DNA from: Nitrincola tapanii
Lineage (GTDB): Bacteria > Pseudomonadota > Gammaproteobacteria > Pseudomonadales > Balneatricaceae
Reading direction: 5' to 3'
Length of the DNA stretch: 64,000 nucleotides
NCBI RefSeq assembly: GCF_008368715.1
Contig: NZ_SMRS01000005.1
Location: 205,636 to 269,635, forward strand
Below are positions 19,720 through 27,215 of this stretch, piece after piece. The position numbers and the translations under genes were made by a program. The notes below the pieces were generated by a model, which saw only the letters and a program-made list of their open reading frames with translations, was not told where the DNA came from and ran no database searches. Position 1 is the first letter of the stretch. The number at the start of each line of letters is the position of its first letter.

Positions 19720-19990
19720 GCGCGAAGTTTTTTATCTTGGCCGCATCCTGGTGCAAGGGATCGAGCTTCAGCCACTTTTTAGCCACTTTTCAACCGCTTC
19801 ATTTCGCCTCTGAATTTAGAGCCTTCCTTTTTTGAGTTTTTTGCCTCTGTGCGTTCAGCGCTATCCGATGCAATATCAGCGAGTTACCTTGAGTAAGCGT
19901 GACAGAGGGCTTTAAAGCAATAAGTTAAGCTATTGGCATGAATTTTTCATTCCTTTCAAGAAAATTCGTTTCCGATGTCAAGGCAAGGCC
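19720..19990 (+). other. Intergenic region before eutB
   Basis: This stretch separates the TRAP terminator from eutB. I see a small direct repeat (AGCCACTTTTTAGCCACTTTTC) and the sigma54-like site listed separately. I found no recognisable adenosylcobalamin riboswitch signature, although EutBC uses that cofactor. Confidence 0.5.
19934..19949 (+). promoter_or_regulatory. Imperfect sigma54-like site before eutB
   Basis: TGGCATGAATTTTTCA matches the -24 half of a sigma54 promoter exactly, with the correct spacing. The -12 half reads TTTC where TTGC is expected, so the key GC is damaged. It lies 42 nt upstream of the eutB start. It could be a weak or non-functional promoter. Confidence 0.3.
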
Positions 19991-21376
19991 ATGGGCTATC
20001 AAACCTCTCTAGGCGGTACCGGCTACCGATTCAATGATCTTAAAACCCTCATGGCGAAGGCTACACCGTTACGTTCAGGTGATTGCCTAGCGGGTGTGGC
20101 GGCGACTGATGCACGAGAGCGGGTGGCGGCTCAAATGACCCTCGCCGCAGTGCCGCTGAAACGTTTTCTTCAGGAGGCCCTGATTCCCTATGAGGAAGAT
20201 GAGGTCACACGTTTGATACTGGATCGTCATGATGCGGAGGCCTTTGCTCCGGTTGCGCATTTAACAGTCGGTGATTTCAGAGATTGGTTGCTTTCCGAAC
20301 AAGCCACCTCCGCAAGCTTGCGCAATCTGGCATCGGGTTTAACACCTGAGATGGTCGCGGCTGTCTCAAAAATCATGCGTATTCAGGATCTGATTCGGGT
20401 GGCTCAGAAGATCGAGGTGGTGAGTGCTTTTCGCAATACATTAGGCTTAAAAGGCCGGTTATCCACCCGTTTACAACCGAATCACCCTAAAGATGATCCT
20501 GCAGGGGTGGCTGCCAGTCTGTTAGACGGTCTGCTCTATGCTAATGGTGATGCTGTGATCGGCATCAATCCGGCGACCGATAACTATCATGCAGTGACGC
20601 GCTTGATGTGTTTGCTCGATGAAGTGATTCAACGCTATGAGATTCCAACTCAATCCTGCGTTTTAACCCATGTGACGACACATCTAGAAGCCATCAATCG
20701 TGGTATGCCTGTGGATCTTGTCTTCCAATCGATTGCAGGAACCCAGGCGGCGAATGCAAGCTTTGGTGTGTCTTTGTCGGTGTTGCAGGAAGCACAGCAA
20801 GCGGCATTGGCCTTAGGGCGTGGGACGGTGGGCAATAATGTGATGTATTTTGAAACCGGTCAGGGTAGTGCGCTGTCTGCGAATGCCCATCATGGCTTAG
20901 ACCAGCAAACCTGTGAAGCACGTGCCTATGGAGTCGCGCGGCATTTTTCGCCTTTATTGGTGAATAGTGTCGTCGGTTTTATCGGCCCTGAATATCTTTA
21001 TGACGGTAAGCAGATTATTCGTGCCGGGTTAGAAGATCATTTTTGTGGAAAACTGTTAGGCCTGCCGATGGGGTGCGACATCTGTTACACCAATCATGCG
21101 GAAGCGGATCAGGATGATATGGACATGTTGCTGACGCAGCTGGCGGTGGCGGGAATCAATTTCATTATGGGGATCCCTGGCTCCGATGACATTATGCTCA
21201 ATTATCAAACCACTTCTTTCCACGATGCTCTTTATGTGCGCAAGGTGCTGAATAAGGCGCCTGCCCCGGAGTTTGCGACTTGGCTGCAAAAGATGGGGAT
21301 TATGGATGATCAGCACAATCTTTTAACGGGTCATACTCTACCCAGTGCCCTGGCTCATTTACAGGCTAAGTTGTGA
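19991..21376 (+). CDS. eutB: Ethanolamine ammonia-lyase large subunit EutB
   Basis: A 461-residue TIM-barrel subunit of the B12-dependent lyase that converts ethanolamine to acetaldehyde and ammonia. Recognisable segments are FNDLKTLMAKATPLRSGDCLAG, DAVIGINPATDNYHAV, FQSIAGTQAANASFGVSL, ETGQGSALSANAHHG and LGLPMGCDICYTNHAEADQD. The length matches the family. eutC follows after 12 nt. No carboxysome-like shell genes or eutR are visible nearby, so this is the minimal EutBC type used to obtain nitrogen. Confidence 0.97.
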   Translation: MGYQTSLGGTGYRFNDLKTLMAKATPLRSGDCLAGVAATDARERVAAQMTLAAVPLKRFLQEALIPYEEDEVTRLILDRHDAEAFAPVAHLTVGDFRDWLLSEQATSASLRNLASGLTPEMVAAVSKIMRIQDLIRVAQKIEVVSAFRNTLGLKGRLSTRLQPNHPKDDPAGVAASLLDGLLYANGDAVIGINPATDNYHAVTRLMCLLDEVIQRYEIPTQSCVLTHVTTHLEAINRGMPVDLVFQSIAGTQAANASFGVSLSVLQEAQQAALALGRGTVGNNVMYFETGQGSALSANAHHGLDQQTCEARAYGVARHFSPLLVNSVVGFIGPEYLYDGKQIIRAGLEDHFCGKLLGLPMGCDICYTNHAEADQDDMDMLLTQLAVAGINFIMGIPGSDDIMLNYQTTSFHDALYVRKVLNKAPAPEFATWLQKMGIMDDQHNLLTGHTLPSALAHLQAKL

Positions 21377-21388
21377 AGGAGGGATGCG

Positions 21389-22207
21389 ATGTCGGACTTT
21401 AATCAAGCGCTAGTCACACCAAATATTTGGGCCAGTTTAAGACGTCATACCCCAGCGCGTATCGGCTTGGGGAGAAGTGGGGTGAGCCTACCTACGCAGG
21501 CTTTATTAGAGTTCCAATCGGCTCATGCTCAGGCGCGTGATGCCGTGAAATTACCCTTGGATATTCAGCAGTTGCAGCAGGATCTAGCTGAGCAGGGCGT
21601 GCCGAGTCTTAGATTGCATTCACAAGCGAAAGATCGCAGCCTGTATCTGCAAAGGCCGGATTTGGGTCGGCGTTTGGATGCGGATTCTGCCGCCAAGCTA
21701 AAACGCCTAGCGACCCTGCCTGGGCTCCAACACAATAGGCGCCAGGTCGTGGTGGTGATTGCAGATGGACTGTCTTCGACAGCGGTACAGCAGCAGGCAG
21801 TCCCCATGTTGCTCGCGATTCAATCAGCTCTTCAGGCTTTGAGTATCACGATTTCTAGCGTCTGTGTTGTTGAGCAAGCACGCGTGGCTTTAGGGGACGA
21901 GGTGGGTGAGTTATTGGCAAGCCAAGCCGTCATCCTGCTAGTGGGCGAACGACCGGGTTTGAGTTCACCGGATAGTTTGGGCATCTATTATACCTATGCC
22001 CCAAGAGTCGGTTTAACCGATGCGGCACGTAATTGTATCTCGAATATTCGACCCGGGGGACAGAGTGTCGAAGAGGCGGCAACTAGACTGATCTGGCTGG
22101 TGAAGGAGTCTTTTACACGAAAACTCTCAGGAGTGGCGCTTAAAGACCAATCGGGAGGCTCTGATGCCCTAGAGGTTGCGCAGGGGCGGAGTTTTTTATT
22201 GGAGTGA
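21389..22207 (+). CDS. eutC: Ethanolamine ammonia-lyase small subunit EutC
   Basis: A 272-residue partner of EutB that contributes to the cobalamin-binding site. The family patterns HTPARIGLGRSGVSLPTQALLEFQSAHAQARDAV, VVVIADGLSSTAV, and the C-terminal GLTDAARNCISNIRPGG are all present. A strong GAAGGAGG ribosome-binding site lies before ATG 21389. The last 40 nt of the gene form one arm of a 14-bp inverted repeat with sequence beyond the stop. It is the last gene of the eutBC pair. Confidence 0.96.
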   Translation: MSDFNQALVTPNIWASLRRHTPARIGLGRSGVSLPTQALLEFQSAHAQARDAVKLPLDIQQLQQDLAEQGVPSLRLHSQAKDRSLYLQRPDLGRRLDADSAAKLKRLATLPGLQHNRRQVVVVIADGLSSTAVQQQAVPMLLAIQSALQALSITISSVCVVEQARVALGDEVGELLASQAVILLVGERPGLSSPDSLGIYYTYAPRVGLTDAARNCISNIRPGGQSVEEAATRLIWLVKESFTRKLSGVALKDQSGGSDALEVAQGRSFLLE

Positions 22208-22261
22208 AAGGTCGGAAGTGGTTTGTTAGTTATGTTTGTAGTGATCAGCGCAACCTCTAGG
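22168..22261. repeat. 14-bp inverted repeat spanning the eutC 3' end
   Basis: CCTAGAGGTTGCGC (22168-22181, inside eutC) is repeated as GCGCAACCTCTAGG (22248-22261), separated by 66 nt. The distal arm is followed by TTTTC. It may act as a long-loop terminator or mark a local duplication. The function is not established. Confidence 0.55.
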
Positions 22262-22339
22262 TTTTCTACTTCAAGAGTTATGCCATGCAAGCTGGCTGTT
22301 GAGCGCTAGTTATCAGAACTGAAGCGCGGTAATAAGCTC

Positions 22340-22939
22340 TCATTTTTCAACACCATCAGTCCGCGCCATAATTGCTAGTGACCAATCCATTTGCGGGAGC
22401 AATCTGGCCATATTCCGAGCATCATCAATACCTCGGTGCGGTTGGCCTTCGAATGTCAGGGCGTGAAACTTAAGAGCCGCTCCTAAGCCGTTGTGCTTGC
22501 GCTCGCCAGTGGTCATTTTCCAGAGGCTCTTTAGGTTAAGATGAGGCAGTCTCATGAAGGTAGGCATGCAGTCTTCACGTGCAGATTGAGCCGCGATATG
22601 ACGCCTGTCATAGTTGCCCCAACTGGCCCACAGCCTGAGATCCGGCCAGGAACGGAGCCAAGCATCGACTTCGGGTACGACCTCTGCAAAAACGGGCGCT
22701 TGATCGACCATCATCTGTTTAATCGAGGTCAGCTGCTGACAGAATGGACTGAGTATTGGGTTGATCTGTGGCCGAACCAAAAATGAGCGACTTTCCAGTA
22801 TCACCCCAGCGCACGTTGCCACCACACAACCTAACTCAATGATTTCCATTTCATGGACAGATTGGCGTGATCCAGATGGAGCGATTTGGTTTTCCCAGCA
22901 GGTGGCTTCCAAGTCCACGATAAGTATCGCCTGTTGCAT
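22340..22939 (-). CDS. DEDDh 3'-5' exonuclease (ERI1/KapD-like), copy 1
   Basis: A 199-residue exonuclease-fold protein. Exo I is IVDLEATCWE (Asp and Glu ligands), Exo II includes WASWGNYDRRH, and Exo III is QPHRGIDDARNMARLL with the catalytic His and Asp. The family includes ERI1/KapD-like RNA or DNA trimming enzymes, and the substrate here is unknown. A strong AGGAGGAG ribosome-binding site precedes the ATG. A close paralogue (about 70% identical by eye) lies at 25274-25873, on the other side of the tRNA-fMet scar. This copy is outside the island, so it may be the resident gene. Confidence 0.88.
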   Translation of the reverse strand: MQQAILIVDLEATCWENQIAPSGSRQSVHEMEIIELGCVVATCAGVILESRSFLVRPQINPILSPFCQQLTSIKQMMVDQAPVFAEVVPEVDAWLRSWPDLRLWASWGNYDRRHIAAQSAREDCMPTFMRLPHLNLKSLWKMTTGERKHNGLGAALKFHALTFEGQPHRGIDDARNMARLLPQMDWSLAIMARTDGVEK

Positions 22940-23092
22940 CGGCTCCTCCTCTATCGTCTTAGGTTTGGAGATGTGGCGACAGATTCACGTGCAAACTAGA
23001 GTGGGCGTTAGCTGTATAGGATCTGATTTGAATTCATTCAGCTATAAATTAAAAAGGCAGACCGGTAAGTACCTGATCCGCCTTCTAAAATT

Positions 23093-23137
23093 TGGTAGCG
23101 GGGGCTGGATTTGAACCAACGACCTTCGGGTTATGAG
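23093..23137 (-). other. Partial tRNA-fMet 3' end: island attachment site
   Basis: Read on the minus strand, this 45 bp runs from the anticodon (CTCATAACCCGAAGG), through the T-arm (GTTCAAATCC), to CCCCGCTACCA. It matches the 3' half of initiator tRNA-fMet, with a mature CCA end. The 5' half is absent: homology stops abruptly just 5' of the anticodon. Integrases that target tRNA genes leave such a 3' fragment at one end of an island and a complete tRNA at the other. Given its orientation, the complete gene should lie to the right, beyond the window. Confidence 0.85.
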
Positions 23138-23616
23138 AATGAAGAAGCTAATGTCCCGTATCAGTTATAATTCCCTTAAAGTGACGTAAAATCAGCATGT
23201 TGTGTGGGTCGTGCGCGATGTGGTCTCTGGTTTAATACTACTTTTCATCACTTTTCGACAATTGGTTTTGTCACAAATTGAAAAGGTGTTTTTACACATG
23301 AAATGACCTTAGGTTGGCAGGTCCGAGGGGGAGTCGAGAAGTGCTCAATGGTCCTGAGCCAGTCAAGGAGTTCAGTGAGCAGTGGCTTGATGAGGTGCTC
23401 ACAGTGGTATCTGCGTGCCTGTTAGGAATGTAGCGCATGATATGACTGAACACATGCGCATGCAGCCCCTATGTCCAATGAGGGTCACAGCTGCTCAAGT
23501 TTCAGGCCCACGCCCAAGCGGCTGAGGTGTAGCCTTGAAAGGACGTCGTTATGTCTCAACATCTGGCCGTAGCGGTAAACTATATACTGCATCAGTCGAG
23601 TCGGCTGGCATGCCAG
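23138..23616. other. Non-coding stretch next to the attachment site
   Basis: This 479-bp stretch contains no intact gene on either strand. The part nearest the att scar is AT-rich. The right part contains a short relic of an Rpn-family gene (listed separately). No integrase gene or clear integrase fragment is visible here, so any integrase must be elsewhere on the island or lost. Confidence 0.6.
23488..23529 (-). pseudogene. Remnant of a second Rpn-family gene
   Basis: On the minus strand this translates as HLSRLGVGLKLEQL, closely matching HLSRLGADVNLEQL of the intact neighbouring Rpn gene (DNA around 23911-23955). Similarity is obvious over about 42 bp and fades on both sides, indicating a decayed duplicate or recombination scar. 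Confidence 0.6.
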
Positions 23617-24630
23617 TCAGTGCTTACCCATCAGTACTTCGAGACCATCGGCTGTCAGTACACCTTTCGTCCAGGCATCCAGCTGAGAGGCATCAGCTTG
23701 ATTTATCAGCTGAGCCACCCAATCAGGCAGGCTACCAAACTTCAATTCAAGCAAAGCGAGGGCTGTTTCACGCATTGTCTCCATGCGACCTTCCATGCGG
23801 CCTTCCATCCGTCCACGTTGGACCCCGATTTGCTCCCCTTGAAGGCGCTCTTTCTTGACCAGGTTTTCCAAGTTCTCGGCTAACATGTCTTTATCCTCGA
23901 CTAAGCTGTTGAGCTGTTCCAGGTTCACATCCGCGCCCAAACGGCTAAGGTGGCGCTTGATCCAGCGAGTGACGATCTTATCCACCCGATCCTTGTGAGG
24001 ATCAGCCTGAATGATGGCGACTATGCGGTCTACGGCACGCTGCAATGACTCCCAGCTGTCACCGGCATTCTCGACGCTGAACATCCCGCTCAGCGGTGTG
24101 GGATGAAGCCCTAGTTCTGCGTCGCTGTAGCGGCCTTCATCCACCAGATAGTAACGCAGATGCGGCTGATAGACTCGCAGAAACGCAGGTGGTTCCGGCT
24201 GCACCAGATCATAGATGTCCTGCTTGGCCGTCCAGCGCTGCGAGCCGTTATACAGAACGATTGGCAGCACCGGTGGAAGTCCCTGGGAGGGGGTGGTGTC
24301 CTTGTGCTTCAACAGATGATCGTAGAAGCAGGCCACATAGTGCATCAGCCGGATCGGCATGCTCCTGTCGACCTGAGATTGAAACTCCAGCAGGATGTAC
24401 AGGTAAACCTGTTGGGTGACACCGTCCCAGGTCACTTCGACCGACCAGACCACATCCTCGAACTTCTCCTCGAACAAGGGCGTGATGTAGTTACCGCTGT
24501 GGTTTTTCAGTGTACTGAAGTCCATGATCTGCGCAATCTCGGATGGCATGAAGCCTTCGATCAACTGCTGAACGAACTCTGGGTAGCTGAAGACCTCTTT
24601 ATAGCCGGTATCGTGATGCTGACTTGCCAT
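23617..24630 (-). CDS. Rpn-family recombination-promoting nuclease (YhgA-like)
   Basis: A 337-residue protein opening HHDTGYKEVFSYPEFVQQLI, typical of Rpn/YhgA proteins. The PD-(D/E)xK nuclease core includes WSVEVTWDG and YLYILLEFQSQVD, where the catalytic E-x-Q appears. Rpn proteins are DNA endonucleases that promote RecA-independent recombination, and they are often amplified in genomes. The C-terminal part has a Gly-Arg-Met tandem (GRMEGRMEGRM, three repeats) followed by the family's LLELKFG segment. It is the first intact gene of the island. Confidence 0.85.
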   Translation of the reverse strand: MASQHHDTGYKEVFSYPEFVQQLIEGFMPSEIAQIMDFSTLKNHSGNYITPLFEEKFEDVVWSVEVTWDGVTQQVYLYILLEFQSQVDRSMPIRLMHYVACFYDHLLKHKDTTPSQGLPPVLPIVLYNGSQRWTAKQDIYDLVQPEPPAFLRVYQPHLRYYLVDEGRYSDAELGLHPTPLSGMFSVENAGDSWESLQRAVDRIVAIIQADPHKDRVDKIVTRWIKRHLSRLGADVNLEQLNSLVEDKDMLAENLENLVKKERLQGEQIGVQRGRMEGRMEGRMETMRETALALLELKFGSLPDWVAQLINQADASQLDAWTKGVLTADGLEVLMGKH

Positions 24631-24872
24631 GGTGACTCCTGTCTGAACACTGATCAGTCTATCACAGAGGTTTGGTGTGAAAGGAGTGATAGTTTTTGCT
24701 CTTCTTGCGTCATCAGTCGCTGATGGGTCATCAGAATGGCGAAGCCAGGCTGCATATCATGATCCTCTGGACTCTGTGGGCTGGGCGTTCAATCCTGCAC
24801 GATCAGCCCCGGTCTGGCCGCCACTGATGATCATGTTGAGTGTCATGGTCGTTATCCTGGGTGATCGATTGC

Positions 24873-25277
24873 TCAGTGCAGGCTCTCTACTGAAATGTAG
24901 TCATTGGGGCGCAGTGTTCTGATGGCTTGGGCACCGGCGCCACTCAAACAGAGCCTGGCTACTTCGCGGGTCATATAAAAATGATGACAGCTGTACTCCC
25001 TGCCCAGAGTACGGTAACGACTGCCACCCAGTGTGATGAAGTCGGTTTTCGTGTCATCGGTCTCGCTGCTCAAAACCTTGGAGGTAAGAATCCAGTCACC
25101 CGGATCAAACCGCTGACTGAAATCCTCCACAACCGTGGCATGAATACGCATAAAGGGTTCATGGGGTGTCTCGCAACCGGGGAGGGGATGAAAATACAGG
25201 CATTCCACATCCCGGATAATCGCGGTTACCTGGTAGGGGGTGGCCTTGCTAACCCTGTTTTCGGTCGAGTCGTTCAC
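24873..25277 (-). CDS. Unknown protein coupled to exonuclease copy 2
   Basis: A 134-residue protein not recognised. The start overlaps the stop of the upstream exonuclease gene by 4 nt (25274-25277), so the two are translationally coupled. The sequence is mixed beta and polar with a Cys/His-bearing region (REYSCHHFYMTREVARLC) and ends NDYISVESLH. No membrane segment or known motif is visible. The coupling suggests it works with the DEDDh exonuclease, as a regulator or substrate adaptor, but that is inference from position only. Confidence 0.6.
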   Translation of the reverse strand: MNDSTENRVSKATPYQVTAIIRDVECLYFHPLPGCETPHEPFMRIHATVVEDFSQRFDPGDWILTSKVLSSETDDTKTDFITLGGSRYRTLGREYSCHHFYMTREVARLCLSGAGAQAIRTLRPNDYISVESLH

Positions 25278-25873
25278 GGTTCAAGCCCTTCAGTGCGTGC
25301 CAAGCATGCCAATGACCAGTCCATATAGGGCAGCAGCCTCGCCATATTGCAGGCATCGTCAATCCCGCGATGGGGCTGACCCTCAAATGCCAGTGCGTGG
25401 TACTTGAGAGCGGCCCCCAGCCCGTTGCGTTTGCGCTCGCCTGTCGTGTGCTTCCAAATCGACTTGAGATTCAGATGGGGCAGACGCATGAAGCCCGGTG
25501 TACGGTTTTCACGTCTGGACTGAGCGGTGATATGCCGGCGGTCATAATTGCCCCAGCTGGCCCATGCACGCAGTTCTGGCCAGGCACTCAACCACGTATC
25601 CAGCTCAGAAACGGCATCAACGAATAACGGCGCATCATCTACCATCGCCTGAGTGATTGATGTCAGCTGCTCACAGAAAGGACTCAGCACGGGATTGTCC
25701 CGTGGTTTGATCAGAAACGAGCGCTTGTCCAGAACTTCACCCTTGCGGGTCGCTATTACACAGCCAAACTCAATGATTTCCATTTCATCAATGGATTGGC
25801 GGAACCCTGATGGGGCGATATGGTTTTCCCAACAGGTCGCTTCCAGGTCCACAATCAGTAGCGCAGCATCCAT
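25274..25873 (-). CDS. DEDDh 3'-5' exonuclease, copy 2 (island)
   Basis: From the ATG at 25873 (AGGAAG upstream) the product is 199 residues, the same length as the copy at 22340. It keeps all catalytic positions: LLIVDLEATCWEN, WASWGNYDRRH and QPHRGIDDACNM. The two copies differ throughout (about 30% of residues by eye), so this is an old paralogue and not a recent duplication. It is the first gene of a two-gene unit with the 134-residue unknown protein, and it is divergent from the gene at 26011. Confidence 0.87.
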   Translation of the reverse strand: MDAALLIVDLEATCWENHIAPSGFRQSIDEMEIIEFGCVIATRKGEVLDKRSFLIKPRDNPVLSPFCEQLTSITQAMVDDAPLFVDAVSELDTWLSAWPELRAWASWGNYDRRHITAQSRRENRTPGFMRLPHLNLKSIWKHTTGERKRNGLGAALKYHALAFEGQPHRGIDDACNMARLLPYMDWSLACLARTEGLEP

Positions 25874-26010
25874 AGCGTTCTTCCTGGATCTTGGTGGTGA
25901 AGACACTCGGTCGTCTTTTTTGTGTTTGACGAGGCCATGTGAAATGAGTGTAATGGAATAAACAATTAAGTCCAGTCGAATGGATTTATGATATTCAGAG
26001 ACATTTTGTG

Positions 26011-27015
26011 ATGGCCAAGCACGACCTCAATATCGAAGAGATGACGATGGATGCCGTGCTGGCGCTACTCAGTTCGAAGCAAAATCCAACCCTGAGCTGG
26101 CCTATGATCGGACAGGCGATCCGACGGTTGGAATTATTGGGTTACCCCAAGCAGCGTTCAGGGGGACAGCACTGGCTGGAGCAATTGGTGGAGCCGATCG
26201 GAATCAAGCGGACGGCCGCCTGGCGCTATCGTGCTATCGCCAAAGACTGGCCCTGGTTGCGACGAGAGCTGCTCAAGCAAGCGATCGATGCGCCAGTGCT
26301 TGATCAGTTAGAGCCAACGGTCAGCGCCGAGCAGGTCGAAATTCTGATCCGAGTGGTGAGAGCAACGCCGCCCGAAATATGGAAAGCCGTGGCCGAGCGA
26401 GTGTTACATCGCGCGATTAGTCTGCGTGAAATCCGTTGCATCTGGTCTCATCATCGGCCGGTATTGCGAGGTAAAACCGCGCGTGGACGGGGTTCTCGCG
26501 GTTTTGTTGAAAGTGTAGCGGTAGATGAGCAGTTGCCTGAAACCCAAGGAGCACGTTTCAAAGGCCTCGTCTGCCAGCTGTTGGAGATGCACTACCCCGC
26601 AATACTGGAACAGCAACTGGCACAGCGACTGCTCAGATACCGCTTTGATTCCAATACTCAGGAACTTGAGGTAATGGGCATTGCGCTGGATGCCGTCTGC
26701 AGTGTGCTACCTGACGGGCATCGCCTGCCGCTCATTCACGGCTTTGTGATCATGCAGGATGTCGATAACACGCATGCGTTGTATCAGCGCTTTGCCGCAC
26801 TGGCACCTTTCGTTGATGTGTTGTGGCTGGTTGCCCCTCAGGCTGTGGAGTTGAATGGATCGGTCGGCTTGATCATCAGTGACGGGGTTCACATCCAGGG
26901 GGTGCATGCCTCTGAACCCTCTCATGTACTGGCACAGGAAGCGCTGACCAACCCTTTGGTATTGCGGTGGCAGCAGCGTATGGGAATGCAGATGATGCGT
27001 GAGGGTAAGCGCTGA
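26011..27015 (+). CDS. Unknown protein, 334 residues
   Basis: Not recognised. The N-terminal half is helical and basic, with tryptophan-rich segments (WPMIGQAIRRLELLGYPKQR and AAWRYRAIAKDWPWLRREL) that could form a DNA-binding helical domain. A basic segment (RGKTARGRGSRGF) links to a C-terminal alpha/beta domain (LEVMGIALDAVC, RLPLIHGFVIMQDVD, VDVLWLVAPQAVEL). The strand order loosely recalls a restriction-endonuclease fold, but I cannot point to a complete PD-(D/E)xK motif. GTG 26008 is an alternative start. It stands alone between divergent exonuclease and radical SAM genes. Confidence 0.65.
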   Translation: MAKHDLNIEEMTMDAVLALLSSKQNPTLSWPMIGQAIRRLELLGYPKQRSGGQHWLEQLVEPIGIKRTAAWRYRAIAKDWPWLRRELLKQAIDAPVLDQLEPTVSAEQVEILIRVVRATPPEIWKAVAERVLHRAISLREIRCIWSHHRPVLRGKTARGRGSRGFVESVAVDEQLPETQGARFKGLVCQLLEMHYPAILEQQLAQRLLRYRFDSNTQELEVMGIALDAVCSVLPDGHRLPLIHGFVIMQDVDNTHALYQRFAALAPFVDVLWLVAPQAVELNGSVGLIISDGVHIQGVHASEPSHVLAQEALTNPLVLRWQQRMGMQMMREGKR

Positions 27016-27215
27016 TGTTCCTGAAAAAGTCTGACGGATGAATAAAGGGGGAGCTTAGAGCCCCGCCGGGGCTTCTCACCTGTGTGCTGGCACAGGCTTT
27101 CTCCAACCTGGAGGCGACTCTGCTTTTCATCTCCGATGGGATCAATTGTCGTTGGCTGGATTGTTGTGTAATCTGAAAGCGATAGATAGCTGTTTGAAAA
27201 GGACGACACTACCTC

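Noticed and set aside
19720..19990. Adenosylcobalamin riboswitch before eutB
   Set aside because: I looked because EutBC needs this cofactor, but saw no B12-box or kissing-loop pattern.
23138..23616. Integrase gene next to the attachment site
   Set aside because: No open frame of integrase length or motif was found on either strand.
24873..25906. Toxin-antitoxin interpretation of the exonuclease and 134-residue pair
   Set aside because: Neither protein matches a known toxin or antitoxin family, and coupling alone is not enough evidence.
27059..27073. GC-rich hairpin AGCCCC-GCC-GGGGCT after the 334-residue gene
   Set aside because: It has no T tract on either side, so I did not call it a terminator. 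It may be incidental.
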